Source: Polyangiaceae bacterium
GTDB taxonomy: Bacteria; Myxococcota_A; Polyangia; Polyangiales; Polyangiaceae
Assembly (NCBI GenBank): GCA_016712345.1
Contig: JADJRH010000011.1
Location: forward strand, 1,178,001 to 1,242,000
Reading direction: 5' to 3'
Length of the DNA: 64,000 bases
A program made the position numbers and the translations under genes. This document shows, piece by piece, positions 25,826 to 34,812 of the stretch (positions within the stretch are counted from its first letter, which is position 1; each line of letters starts with the position of its first letter). The notes beneath the pieces were generated by a model that searched no databases, was not told where the DNA came from, and worked only from the letters and a program-made list of their open reading frames with translations.

Positions 25826-27715
25826 GTGGCAGTAGAGCACGGCTTAACCGACACGACCGAGCTTCGGCGTCTGTATGACAATGAGGCGTGGCCTCGGGAT
25901 GCGCTGTATTATCGTGTCTTTTCGGCGCTTATCATCGTGGTGGTCGCGGCGTCCTGGGCCACAGACGTTGCCGTCTTGGGATTTTCCACCCTGGCCTGGT
26001 GGCTTCTACCGCTTCGGGTTGCAGCGGGCGTGTCATCGCTACCGCTTTTTATCGCCACGTTCAGAGCGTCGCGCCCCGCATGGGTGAACTGGGCCAAGTG
26101 TGGTGGGAGCGTCGGGCTCATCGCCTTTCTGGCAGTTGTCTTCACGTTGAAACCCACTCATATCAACGTGCAGGGCTGGAGCAGCGTTATTGTACTCGGC
26201 ATCAGCGGGTTGGGGATTCATCTACCCATTCGGCAGAAGCTGATCGTGAGCGCCGGCACGTTTGGGATCTACCTAGTGCACTTGACTATTGTGCTCAGCG
26301 CGCTGGGCAGCGGATACGGTAAACCCAACGAAGTCATCGCCGTTGTTTTGGTCGCGGCGTTGGTTGTGTTTCTCAGCCCCTTTTCGGTTCATCGGACAGA
26401 CGAGGCGCGGTTTCAAGAACGGGTTGCGCGATGGAGCCTCGAACGCGAAGTTGCGCTGAGGCGCGAGCGGGAAGCGGCGCTGGAGCAGGCCAAAGAGGCG
26501 GCTCAGCGCGCTGAACGTGAAGCCATCTCGCTCAGAGAAGAAGCTGAAAAGGCGGCCGCGCTCACCAAGAGTGAAGCTCAAAAAGCCGCGCGGGAAGCTC
26601 GGCTGCGCACCGAGTTGCTCGCGAACATGAGTCACGATCTTCGCACGCCGCTCGCAGGGATTTTGGGTCTGATTGAACTCATGGCCACAACCCCTCTCTC
26701 TGAAGAACAATCCAGGTATGTGGACACCATTCGGGCATCCAACCAGGTTTTGCTCTCACTCCTCAATGATGTCATTGATTTTTCTCGCATTGATGAAGGC
26801 AAGCTGCCCATTCACCCAACTTCGGTTCACCTCAAAAAAACGCTTCAATCGCCCATTGATCTGATGCGATCTACCGCTTCGCAAAAGGGGCTTACCCTCT
26901 CGTTTGAGCCCGCCGCCGACCTTTTTGAGTTCGTCAAGATCGACGCGCCCCGCGTTCAGCAAATTCTCCTCAACCTAATTGGCAATGCCGTTAAGTTTAC
27001 CTATCGCGGAAGGGTGTCTGTGCGAGCTTTCCAAAAGGAGACAGCGGGAGATTTCGCCGTTCTTAGGGTCGAAGTGGTCGACACTGGAATTGGGTTTACA
27101 CAAGAAATTCAGGGTCGCATTTTTAATCGCTTCAGTCAGGCCGACCCAAGCATTGGGGGCAAGTTCGGTGGAAGCGGTCTCGGTTTATCGATTTGCAAAG
27201 GCCTTGTAGCGTTAATGGGCGGCTCGATCGGAGCGTCCGGCGAGCCGGAAAAAGGATCCACGTTTTGGTTTGAAGTTCCCGTGAATAGGTCTGAGCCGCC
27301 GTCCGTTGCTCCTCCCATTTCAAAACTACCCAAACTCCGTGTGCTTTTGGCAGAAGGCAATCCGGTAAACCAAATGGTGCTCACCGTGATGTTAACTCAA
27401 CTGGACCAAGCGGTGAGCGTTGCCGCCGATGGTAAACAGGCTCTTCAGATGTTAACGGCGGAACGATTTGACATGGCCATTATGGACATGCAAATGCCCG
27501 AACTGAACGGGGACGACGTGGCGCGCCAAATCAGGCTGTTGGAACATGGTAAGGACAGGCTTCAGATCGTGGCCCTTACGGCCGCGGCATCACCTGAATG
27601 CCGCGAGCAATATCTCGCCGCCGGGGTAGATGCCGTTTATACAAAACCAATAGACATGCCCCGACTTCGAAACCTGCTGGTAAACGAGTCCAAGGCGTTG
27701 CTGGCCCGTCGTTGA
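25826..27715 (+). CDS. Hybrid sensor histidine kinase / response regulator
   Basis: A 629-residue inner-membrane kinase. Residues about 30-195 form several membrane helices; a long coiled coil rich in Ala/Glu/Arg (200-255) leads to the HisKA domain with H270 in LLANMSHDLRTPLAG; the ATPase has NLIGNAVKFT (N box), VVDTGIGFT (G1) and GGSGLGLSICKGLV (G2); the C-terminal receiver has D554 in MAIMDMQMPEL and a late KP in YTKPIDMP. It should autophosphorylate and pass the phosphate to its own receiver; no output domain follows, so a phosphotransfer partner or second regulator elsewhere is needed. The start is the GTG at 25826, with GGAG 8 nt upstream. It ends 3 bp from the convergent vWA lipoprotein gene. 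Confidence 0.9.
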   Translation: MAVEHGLTDTTELRRLYDNEAWPRDALYYRVFSALIIVVVAASWATDVAVLGFSTLAWWLLPLRVAAGVSSLPLFIATFRASRPAWVNWAKCGGSVGLIAFLAVVFTLKPTHINVQGWSSVIVLGISGLGIHLPIRQKLIVSAGTFGIYLVHLTIVLSALGSGYGKPNEVIAVVLVAALVVFLSPFSVHRTDEARFQERVARWSLEREVALRREREAALEQAKEAAQRAEREAISLREEAEKAAALTKSEAQKAAREARLRTELLANMSHDLRTPLAGILGLIELMATTPLSEEQSRYVDTIRASNQVLLSLLNDVIDFSRIDEGKLPIHPTSVHLKKTLQSPIDLMRSTASQKGLTLSFEPAADLFEFVKIDAPRVQQILLNLIGNAVKFTYRGRVSVRAFQKETAGDFAVLRVEVVDTGIGFTQEIQGRIFNRFSQADPSIGGKFGGSGLGLSICKGLVALMGGSIGASGEPEKGSTFWFEVPVNRSEPPSVAPPISKLPKLRVLLAEGNPVNQMVLTVMLTQLDQAVSVAADGKQALQMLTAERFDMAIMDMQMPELNGDDVARQIRLLEHGKDRLQIVALTAAASPECREQYLAAGVDAVYTKPIDMPRLRNLLVNESKALLARR

Positions 27716-27718
27716 CCG

Positions 27719-28702
27719 CTATTTGGGCTCCACATACTCCTGACAGGCTTTGTCAATAATTGGAAGAGTCTGCGCGAAAAACTCGTCGTACGAAGTGGAG
27801 CAAATGTCACCTTTGTACCCATTTTCGCCAAACCGATTTGTAAACCCGATCAACTTGGCGGCCACTTGAGCGCCGCAGCTGTTGTCACCCGACAAGCCGA
27901 GGAGCGACAAAACCACCACGTTTTCAGGTAGGCCGCCCTTGATGGCAATCACCTGATCATACCATTCTTGTGGGGTGCCACCGGAGCCGTAGGTTAGACA
28001 ATTGGTAGGTGGATCGAGTGATTCACATCCGTCGGGAACGTCGTCTTCGTCGGTGATAATCACAACGAGAAGAAGCGAATCGAGCCTGGCAAAACCCTGA
28101 TTGCAAGTTCCCGAACCGTTGTTTGCCGGATCGATGGCATTGAGCAGCGCACGGGCCACTCGCTCGTCGTCGTTACCGGCAACTCCAACCTTGGCTATAC
28201 AAGCAAACTTGTCGCCGAGGTTAGAATCGGTTTCGTCGAGGTAGCGGCGCCCCCCGCCGAAAGGCCCACATGTGCTGTTGCTCGACTCGATGCCGCCAGT
28301 CTTGGTAACCAAGTTGCCGATCTTTGTGCAGCCGGCGTCGTTATAAGTATAGTCGTCTGTGGTGACCACTCCAATGTGGTAACTTTCGGCGCCCGAGAGC
28401 TTTTCTTGAATGGCCGATACGAAGCCCGGAAATGAGTTGATTAGACTTTGTTGGTTATCCCCCATGCTGGCCGAGTTATCGACAACGAACAGGATGTCCA
28501 CGTTTTTGCATTCAGCCGCGCCGCCGGCGCCGCCTTTGCCGCCGGTTGGATCAAACAGCGTGTCGCCGCCCTGACCGCTATTGCCAGTTGTTGAAGAGCC
28601 TGCCGTTGCGCCGCTGCCTGACGTGACATCCCCCGTGGCGGAGCAGCCAAATAGGGTGCTCGCCCAAAGACACCCTGCCATCATCGAAGCTCGTTTGAAC
28701 AT
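27719..28702 (-). CDS. von Willebrand factor A-domain lipoprotein
   Basis: A 327-residue lipoprotein. From MFKRASMMAGCLWAST the signal ends at lipobox LFGC, followed by a Gly/Ser/Thr linker and an A domain with an intact MIDAS start (FVVDNSASMGDN, DxSxS) and later LLLVVIITDEDDVPDGC. The vWA fold binds a divalent metal and usually a protein ligand. Several cysteines (for example CTKIG, STCGPFGGG, GTCNQG, ESLDPPTNC) suggest disulfides outside the cell. Related proteins are numerous in myxobacteria, with no defined role. A longer frame extends to 28873, but the extra 57 residues would block the signal peptide. Convergent with the histidine kinase gene. Confidence 0.8.
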   Translation of the reverse strand: MFKRASMMAGCLWASTLFGCSATGDVTSGSGATAGSSTTGNSGQGGDTLFDPTGGKGGAGGAAECKNVDILFVVDNSASMGDNQQSLINSFPGFVSAIQEKLSGAESYHIGVVTTDDYTYNDAGCTKIGNLVTKTGGIESSNSTCGPFGGGRRYLDETDSNLGDKFACIAKVGVAGNDDERVARALLNAIDPANNGSGTCNQGFARLDSLLLVVIITDEDDVPDGCESLDPPTNCLTYGSGGTPQEWYDQVIAIKGGLPENVVVLSLLGLSGDNSCGAQVAAKLIGFTNRFGENGYKGDICSTSYDEFFAQTLPIIDKACQEYVEPK

Positions 28703-28841
28703 GTTCGCGCGGAAAGCACGACCGGTGCCAGGGCACTGAAAGCTGTCCGGCAAAACATGATCTTTGCCATACCACGGCCTTTTTGGGGCAAATTGAGATC
28801 GTGTTAGGTCGTCTTTGGGGCGACCGGTGTCCAGCGCTCCC

Positions 28842-28867
28842 GGACATCGGTGGACATGTCTGGACAT
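28842..28867. promoter_or_regulatory. Three GGACAT repeats with 10-bp phasing
   Basis: GGACAT occurs at 28842, 28852 and 28862, one helical turn apart, in the gap between two divergent lipoprotein genes. The middle copy forms the palindrome GACATGTC, and TGTCCA lies just upstream. The phasing suggests binding of a regulator in tandem on one face of the helix. No regulator is identified. Confidence 0.35.
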
Positions 28868-28901
28868 TGACAAGCAGGAGAAACCCCGCGAAAGTGCGGG
28901 C

Positions 28902-30068
28902 GTGGCTCGCTTTTCGGTTTTCTTGATGACGCTTTTGGCCGGGTGTATTCCTACTCGGACAATTATTCCAAAAGGTGTACACAGCCCTTTTGCGGACTAT
29001 ACAAGCGACTTGTATGGCGACAATGACATGTGGCTTTGCAAGCCTGATCTACCCCAAAATCCGTGCGCGTCGGCCGATCTGACGGCCACTGAGATTCTAC
29101 CCGATGGATCCACGCGACGCGTTCCCTTTCAACCCGCTGCCGACCCGCCGCTCGACTGCTTCTACATCTACCCAACCGTTGATTTAGACCCAAATCCGGG
29201 CAACCACACAAGCTTTGCCGACACGGCGCCAATGCTGAAAGTAACGCTTTCTCAAGCGGCTCGTTTTCAGGAGGTGTGCCGATTGTACGCACCGCTCTAC
29301 CGTCAGATCACGGTAGGAACCTATGCCGCTCCCCAGTGGACTCTCGACGAGAGGCTTGCCGTGGCATACTCCGATGTGGCCGACGCATTTGCCCATTACC
29401 TTGGCCAGTATAATCGGGGTCGAGGCATTGTTGTTTTGGGTCATTCGCAGGGGGCTTTTATGGCCGCCGAAGTGTTGCGCCATTTTTTTGACGGCGACCC
29501 ATTTCTAGAGCCGAGGCTTGTGGCCGGGTTGGTGATTGTAGGTCGGGTAGAAACGCTTCCCGGTGAACTTTCAGGTGGCACGTTTTCCAGTCTCCCCGTG
29601 TGTACAGATCCCGACGAGATTGGTTGTGTTGTCACGTTTCGAGCCTACCGCGACGGGGCGAATGTGGCGGGCGATATGCACGGTCCGCCCGCCGGGCGTG
29701 AGTCGACATGTACGTCGCTCGGACCGCCCGGGCCCGATGGGAGAACACCTGTGGCCGGCTCGTATTTTTCAACTTTCGGGGCGGGACTTTCGCGTCGTTT
29801 GGACGATATCGATACGCCATATGTATTTTATCAAAACTTGTTTTCTACCCAATGCGTTCCGGGAGCCGGAGGGTTTAAACACCTGTCTGTTGCGCTCGAC
29901 AGGTCACCTGAGGACAGGCGCCCGTTGCCGTTTGACCTTGACGAACCGCGGTTTGAAAAAACAATGATGGGGCTGCACACAGTGGAAATGGGTATGCTCC
30001 AACGTGACCTGATTCAGATCGTAGAGCGAAAAGGAAAGGTATTTCGGGCGAAAAAACCTACCCTTTGA
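28902..30068 (+). CDS. DUF3089 alpha/beta-hydrolase lipoprotein
   Basis: About 388 residues. A short type II signal (VARFSVFLMTLLAGC, lipobox LLAGC) leads into a DUF3089 protein: DCFYIYPTVDLDPNPGNHTSF, the nucleophile elbow GHSQGAFM (Ser near residue 182) and a late LSVALDRSPEDRRPLP containing the family's histidine region. DUF3089 proteins belong to the alpha/beta-hydrolase superfamily; substrate unknown. The start is uncertain: the GTG at 28902 fits the signal peptide but has no SD at proper spacing, and the open frame reaches back to 28815. The final 11 bp overlap the 3' end of the convergent PDZ-protein gene. Confidence 0.75.
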   Translation: MARFSVFLMTLLAGCIPTRTIIPKGVHSPFADYTSDLYGDNDMWLCKPDLPQNPCASADLTATEILPDGSTRRVPFQPAADPPLDCFYIYPTVDLDPNPGNHTSFADTAPMLKVTLSQAARFQEVCRLYAPLYRQITVGTYAAPQWTLDERLAVAYSDVADAFAHYLGQYNRGRGIVVLGHSQGAFMAAEVLRHFFDGDPFLEPRLVAGLVIVGRVETLPGELSGGTFSSLPVCTDPDEIGCVVTFRAYRDGANVAGDMHGPPAGRESTCTSLGPPGPDGRTPVAGSYFSTFGAGLSRRLDDIDTPYVFYQNLFSTQCVPGAGGFKHLSVALDRSPEDRRPLPFDLDEPRFEKTMMGLHTVEMGMLQRDLIQIVERKGKVFRAKKPTL

Positions 30069-31977
30069 CGCGCCGCCGCGGCACGAGAAGATCCGTTGCG
30101 CCCTCCACTCCGGATTTGCGAATTGTGAGTAGAACGGTGCTGCCTTCAGGGCCGCGGATTCTATCGATCGCTCCCTCAAAACCCAAGTCGGTCACCGGCA
30201 CTCCGTCAATTGCGAGAACGCCGTCTCCAGGAGCAAGTCCAACCTCCGCGGCGCCGCCGCCGGGCAATATCTGACCAATCAGGAGAAGGTTGTCTTTCGC
30301 TGTGAGGACTGCTCCAATCCCAACCAACTCTACCCCAGGCTCTTCACCCGGTGCGGTTGGCGTGAGCTGAATGGTGAGGGGAGGCGGATCGGAATCACCC
30401 ACGGAAACGCCCGAAACGATGCGTCCATGGTGGCCTGTGGCAGTCACAGCGAGGGAGCGAACACCGCGCGCAACACCTTCCACAACAAACGTTCCATCTT
30501 CTTTTGTCACAGCAGCGACGACCGTGGGTAGATCTCCGGCTCCGGCGATGCGACCTTCCAACTCGATGCGAGCCTCGGCAATTCCGTTGTTTGTTTTTGC
30601 GTCTACCACCGTACCTGACAGGCGGAAGCCGCGGCCCAACACGAGGTTGGCGACCGCCGGGGCACGGGGAGGATCGGCAATGGTCACCGTAACGAGAGGG
30701 GAGGGGGCGAGCCCCAATGCCGCACCCAACACTTCGTACGAACCGGGGGCCAGTCCTTCGATTTCATACCGGCCGTCCGCATCAAGGAATGAGCGAGCCG
30801 CCGCTTGTTCGCGTTCCAGTGGACCGTTGATGCGAAGGACGATCACAGAAAATGCAGCCACTTTGTCACCGCGATCGTTCGTGACGGTGCCTTCGATCGA
30901 ACCGCCGCCCAGCAGGGAAAGAGTGATCGCTGTTGAACCTGCCGGGATGTTCTTCACACTGGCAGCGCCGTACTCAGCGTGCGAAGCGGTGAGTTCATAA
31001 TTTCCGTCGTCCACATTTTCGACGGCGAACGTTCCGTCGTTGTCGCTGATGTCAAACCCTCGCGGGTGGAGCGATGCGCCGGGCAACGCCCGATTGGCCT
31101 CGTCACGGGTCGCGACCACTTTCGCGCCCGCCAGTGGTTTGCCGGTGGGATCCAACACACGTCCCGAAAGGCTTTTCGGTTCTGCGGCGTACGTTGAATC
31201 CGTCTTTGCGCGAAGACGAACCGTGAGCGCGCGGGTAGCCTGCGCACCAAAGCTCACGCGTGCTCGGCCCCGACCAAAGTTGGGATGCGTTGCACCCACC
31301 AGCGAGCCTGGAGTCACAGTCGCGCGGGCGATGCCTGCCTTGTCGGTGAGAAACGAGGCGCTCGGATCGGGAGGCAGAGCGCCGTCGCCTCCATCCAGAA
31401 TGTGTACGCTTGCTCCTTCCACGGGATCGCCGTCGGGGCTTTTTACCAAGATCTCAAAGGGAGCCGCGGGATCGAGAGCCAGCACAAAGCCTGCGACGCG
31501 CCTTCCGGGACGGGCGGTCCACGCGATCGGGCTTTGATCCCACTCCGGCGCGAACGGCATGAAGTTGTCGGCCGCGGCGCGAATGAGTGTGTACACACCG
31601 GCGGCGGGAGGCACAAAACGAAACGCCCCAGATTCGTCCGTCACCGTTTCGTGGGCGGCGCCGCCGTTTTCAAGAACGAGGCGCGCCCGCGCGATAGGCT
31701 TGTTTGTTTGGGACGAAACAACGCGGCCTTCGAAGGCTCCGAGAGGTGCCGAAGTGTCCGGCTCTGCGGCCGCAGAAAGGAGAGGCATCGGACTCGTTTG
31801 TGGTCGAGTGCCCGGACGCATTTGATGCGCATTCGCTGAGCGACCGGTCAAAGGCGAGGGAAGTTGGGTTTCGCCGCTTTTGGCCGGAGTGTTTGCGCAC
31901 GAAAAAAATCGCCAGATCGCGAGGGCGACAATGAGCAGACCGAGCACGAGCGTGAGAAGGCGCGGCGGCTTCCGCAT
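30058..31977 (-). CDS. Membrane-anchored protein with carboxypeptidase-regulatory-like repeats and a C-terminal PDZ domain
   Basis: A 639-residue envelope protein. One N-terminal membrane segment (LLTLVLGLLIVALAIWRFF) leads through a Pro/Ser-rich stretch to several carboxypeptidase-regulatory-like beta-sandwich repeats, readable as FEGRVVSSQTNKPIARARLV, LSGRVLDPTGKPLAGAKVVA, IEGTVTNDRGDKVAAFSV and LSGTVVDAKTNNGIAEARIE, each ending near DGTF or DGRYEIEGLAPGSYE. The last 80 residues form a PDZ domain (ILPGGGAAEVGLAPGDGVLA). A binding or scaffold role in the periplasm is inferred; there is no catalytic site. The start at 31977 is supported by TAACCT 7 nt upstream and fits the membrane segment; the frame to 32022 is rejected. 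Confidence 0.82.
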   Translation of the reverse strand: MRKPPRLLTLVLGLLIVALAIWRFFSCANTPAKSGETQLPSPLTGRSANAHQMRPGTRPQTSPMPLLSAAAEPDTSAPLGAFEGRVVSSQTNKPIARARLVLENGGAAHETVTDESGAFRFVPPAAGVYTLIRAAADNFMPFAPEWDQSPIAWTARPGRRVAGFVLALDPAAPFEILVKSPDGDPVEGASVHILDGGDGALPPDPSASFLTDKAGIARATVTPGSLVGATHPNFGRGRARVSFGAQATRALTVRLRAKTDSTYAAEPKSLSGRVLDPTGKPLAGAKVVATRDEANRALPGASLHPRGFDISDNDGTFAVENVDDGNYELTASHAEYGAASVKNIPAGSTAITLSLLGGGSIEGTVTNDRGDKVAAFSVIVLRINGPLEREQAAARSFLDADGRYEIEGLAPGSYEVLGAALGLAPSPLVTVTIADPPRAPAVANLVLGRGFRLSGTVVDAKTNNGIAEARIELEGRIAGAGDLPTVVAAVTKEDGTFVVEGVARGVRSLAVTATGHHGRIVSGVSVGDSDPPPLTIQLTPTAPGEEPGVELVGIGAVLTAKDNLLLIGQILPGGGAAEVGLAPGDGVLAIDGVPVTDLGFEGAIDRIRGPEGSTVLLTIRKSGVEGATDLLVPRRRVKG

Positions 31978-31984
31978 GCGCGCG

Positions 31985-31990
31985 AGGTTA
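31985..31990 (-). promoter_or_regulatory. -10 box of the PDZ-protein gene (leaderless type)
   Basis: TAACCT on the minus strand, 7 nt before the ATG at 31977, without a Shine-Dalgarno. Confidence 0.4.
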
Positions 31991-32071
31991 AACCACGACG
32001 CGTTTCCTCGCGCGCGTTGCACATCGGCGCGGCCTCGTGTTTTGCTGTCATTGCTTCAAAAGGAGGCTTGT

Positions 32072-34021
32072 ATGCAGCGGCACACTCGGCGGGGGAATGA
32101 AACGCCGACTCACTCAGCAACGTGGAGTGCGGTCACGTCTCTGCTCCTGGCGATCTTTGCACTCGCATGGTCGGGGTGCGGCGACGGGGGCGGCAACACG
32201 GGCGGCTCAGGCGGTGGAGGCACCGGCGGCGGCGGCCCCACATGCGGCCCCGGCACCGAGTTGTGCGGCAGCACATGCGTGAACACCAACTACGACCCAG
32301 AAAACTGCGGCATTTGCGGCACTGTTTGCGCGGATGAAGAGATCTGCGCCGGTGGCGTTTGCGTACTTTCGTGCGTCGGCGGTTCGACCAAATGTGGGTC
32401 CGGTTGCGTTGACCTCAACAACGATCCGGCAAACTGCGGTGCGTGCGACAACGCGTGCGGCGCAGGTGAAGTGTGTACACAAGGCCAATGCGCGGTCACC
32501 TGCCTTGGTGGCACCACCGAGTGCGGCGGTTCGTGCGTGAACATCGACAACGACGCAAACCACTGCGGCGCGTGTGACAACGCCTGTCCCGGTGGGCAGG
32601 TCTGTTCGATGGGTCAATGTGCATTGCAGTGTCCAGGTGGCACCCAAAATTGCGGTGTCGCCTGCGTGAAACTGCTCACCGATCCGGCAAATTGCGGCGG
32701 TTGTGGCACCGTGTGTACACCCGGTGAAGTTTGTTCAAACGGCGTGTGCTCGGTTGAGTGCGGCGGCGGCACAACCAAGTGCGGCGATGAATGCTCCAAC
32801 ACCGCATACGATCCAAACAACTGCGGAGCGTGCGGGACGGCCTGTTTGCCGGGCCAGGTCTGCTCGCAGGGCTTGTGTACATCTGTGTGCGGCGGGGGAA
32901 CGAGCCAATGCAACGGCGTGTGCGTGGATGTTTCGTTTGATCCGAACAACTGCGGCCAGTGTGACAACGCCTGCGCCGCCGGTCTCGTTTGCGCCGGTGG
33001 AACCTGCGGCGTTGTGTGCGGAGGCGGCACCACCAAGTGTGGCAACGCGTGCAAAAACCTCCTCAACGACGCGGCAAACTGCGGCATGTGCGGCAACGCT
33101 TGTCCGTCTGGTCAAATCTGCACCAATGGCAGCTGCGCCCTCAACTGCGCGGGCGGCACAACCAAGTGCGGCAACACGTGCACCAATCTTCAGCTCGATC
33201 CAAACAACTGCGGTAGCTGCGGCTTGACGTGCCCGGCAGGGCAGGCGTGCAACGCTGGCGTGTGTACGCTTGCCTGTGCGGGCGGCACAACCAAGTGCGG
33301 CAACAGCTGCGTCAACACCAACATCGATCCCGCAAACTGCGGCATGTGCGGCACCACGTGCGCCGCCGGCCAGGTTTGCTCCGGCGGAATGTGTACACTT
33401 AACTGTGTCGGCGGCACAACCAAGTGTGGCAACGCGTGTGTGAGCCTCCAGAACGATCCGCAAAATTGCGGCGCGTGTGGTACCGCGTGCCCGGCCGGGC
33501 AGGCTTGCGCCGGCGGATCGTGTCAGCAGCTTGTGCAGTACACCTTCAGCGGGATTCAACAGAACGTTCCGATTGCGAATCTTTCAGGTTGGACGCAATG
33601 CCACCTCGACAACTACTCGCAGACCACCTCCATCGCGACGATCAACACCAACTGCCCCATGGCAAAAATGTTGATGGGGTGCCGCCAAACCGGGGCGACC
33701 ACGCTCGTTGTTGCCGCGTACGCAAACAAGTCGGACGTGATGTTTGAAACGGGTACGGGAAACGTGCCTCACAACGCAAACAACGTGGGTTGGTACTTCA
33801 ACGGGAGTTCTTCATGGGGCTTCGCTCCGCAGGGAAGCGTCATCAACAGAAGCTCGTGTGACATTATTGACAGCGCCACCTACCCCGGAGGCGGTGCAAC
33901 AGACGGCGCATTTAGGCTTTGCTGGCACACGGGCGGCAACAGCATCACAAGCGGCTGGCGCTGTGGAAAGCCTGATTTCTTGGGCAGCACCTACGAGCGC
34001 CTCGTTTTCCAAGCCCCGTAG
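32072..34021 (+). CDS. Exported protein with ten cysteine-rich repeats (MXAN_6577-like)
   Basis: A 649-residue protein. The start at 32072 has a perfect AAAGGAGG 5 nt upstream, so the longer frame from 31880 is rejected. The signal ends near AWSGC, a probable lipobox, followed by a Gly-rich linker. Residues about 58-488 are ten tandem repeats of 43 residues, each with eight cysteines in the pattern GGTTKCGNxCVNxxxDPxNCG followed by CGxxCxxGxxCxxGxC. Repeats of this type occur in myxobacterial proteins annotated as MXAN_6577-like. The last 160 residues form a distinct domain (WTQCHLDNYSQ, NNVGWYFNGSSSWGFAPQG, GWRCGKPDF). An extracellular, disulfide-rich stalk with a terminal domain is the likely form. 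No enzyme motif. Confidence 0.8.
   Translation: MQRHTRRGNETPTHSATWSAVTSLLLAIFALAWSGCGDGGGNTGGSGGGGTGGGGPTCGPGTELCGSTCVNTNYDPENCGICGTVCADEEICAGGVCVLSCVGGSTKCGSGCVDLNNDPANCGACDNACGAGEVCTQGQCAVTCLGGTTECGGSCVNIDNDANHCGACDNACPGGQVCSMGQCALQCPGGTQNCGVACVKLLTDPANCGGCGTVCTPGEVCSNGVCSVECGGGTTKCGDECSNTAYDPNNCGACGTACLPGQVCSQGLCTSVCGGGTSQCNGVCVDVSFDPNNCGQCDNACAAGLVCAGGTCGVVCGGGTTKCGNACKNLLNDAANCGMCGNACPSGQICTNGSCALNCAGGTTKCGNTCTNLQLDPNNCGSCGLTCPAGQACNAGVCTLACAGGTTKCGNSCVNTNIDPANCGMCGTTCAAGQVCSGGMCTLNCVGGTTKCGNACVSLQNDPQNCGACGTACPAGQACAGGSCQQLVQYTFSGIQQNVPIANLSGWTQCHLDNYSQTTSIATINTNCPMAKMLMGCRQTGATTLVVAAYANKSDVMFETGTGNVPHNANNVGWYFNGSSSWGFAPQGSVINRSSCDIIDSATYPGGGATDGAFRLCWHTGGNSITSGWRCGKPDFLGSTYERLVFQAP
32240..33537 (+). 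repeat. Ten 129-bp coding repeats (cysteine-rich units)
   Basis: The ten 43-codon units share blocks such as GGCGGCACAACCAAGTGCGG and AACTGCGG. Period is exactly 129 bp throughout, so copies could be gained or lost by recombination in frame. Confidence 0.75.
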
Positions 34022-34061
34022 TTCCCGCGGGCATTTCGTCTCCCCACATTCACGAAACTCT

Positions 34062-34248
34062 TGTGTACGCATGGGCGTTGGCCGCCCATGCGGGTCTTCG
34101 CGCTGTCAGCCCTATTGTGTACGCATGGGCGCGGGTTGACCACGCGGAGCTTCAAGCCGTCCGCCTAGATGTGTACGCATGGGCGCGGGTTGACCACGCG
34201 GGGCTTTGCGCTGTCAATTCAAATGTGTACACATGAGCGCGGCCGACA
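34062..34248. repeat. 54-bp tandem repeats starting TGTGTACGCATGGGCG
   Basis: Four unit starts at 34062, 34116, 34170 and 34224 are spaced by exactly 54 bp; the last unit is cut short and reads TGTGTACACATGAGCG. Each unit begins with the GTGTAC motif that is common in this genome. Units 2 and 3 share GCGCGGGTTGACCACGCGG. The array fills the gap between two convergent genes. Confidence 0.7.
34068..34092 (+). terminator. 10-bp perfect stem-loop after the cysteine-rich gene
   Basis: CGCATGGGCG (34068-34077) and CGCCCATGCG (34083-34092) with a 5-nt loop lie inside the first 54-bp unit, 47 bp after the stop. Later units keep only the left arm. Confidence 0.5.
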
Positions 34249-34605
34249 CTAGGGCAGTTCAGTGCACTTTTGAATGTCTGCCATGGTTTGCGAGGCGAGG
34301 AGGCAAGTCATCTCTCTGTCTTCAACGCGCTTGCCAACCAGGTCTTTTTTGCACTCGTCGAGCCACTCGCGGGTGAGGCGGTCACCCTCTTGACGGATCA
34401 CATCGCTCGCTTTTTCGCGGGCCGGACCGTCGGTCTCTTCCTTCTTTGCCTCGGCCTGCCAAACTTCACCGAGGTGATCGGCAACCTTGCGGCAGTCGGC
34501 CTCGCTGACCTTGTGCCCGCAGCCGGCCGTGAACGCTCCAAGGAGCGCACAAACAACCGTCAAACCGGCGGGGGCAACTTGGCCGAAGGTGGACCGGAAC
34601 ATCAT
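34249..34605 (-). CDS. Small lipoprotein, function unknown
   Basis: A 118-residue lipoprotein with signal MMFRSTFGQVAPAGLTVVCA and lipobox FTAGC. The mature part is a short, highly charged helix-rich sequence (EADCRKVADHLGEVWQAEA, then KASDVIRQEGDRLTREWLDE) with four cysteines, two near each end (DC, EC, TC, KC), that may pair. Small lipoproteins of this look are frequent in Myxococcota and have no assigned function. It is divergent from the kinase gene at 34813 and convergent with the cysteine-rich gene. Start ATG at 34605 or 34602; neither shows a strong Shine-Dalgarno. Confidence 0.7.
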   Translation of the reverse strand: MMFRSTFGQVAPAGLTVVCALLGAFTAGCGHKVSEADCRKVADHLGEVWQAEAKKEETDGPAREKASDVIRQEGDRLTREWLDECKKDLVGKRVEDREMTCLLASQTMADIQKCTELP

Positions 34606-34812
34606 GATCGCGCCGCGCTCGCGGTTTTCTCATATCCCGGACACAAAACCAAAGGGCGTGTGCAGGTGCACGCGGCCGCCGCCCCAAAAGACGGCCACCG
34701 ATCGAACGTATTTTCGGATTTCAACGCGGTGCGCAGCGATCCGACAAATTTGGTTCGTTGTGTTGACAAGTGGGCCTAGGTGCTTTCTCGTTAAAATCCC
34801 AGGGCGCAGCCC

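Noticed and set aside
32240..33537. Regular repeats that could resemble a CRISPR array
   Set aside because: Period is 129 bp, in frame throughout, and encodes the Cys-rich protein units; no constant short repeat with unique spacers.
34763..34797. TTGACA and TAAAAT upstream of the kinase gene as a promoter
   Set aside because: The spacer is 23 bp, outside the normal 16-18 bp; not listed as a feature.
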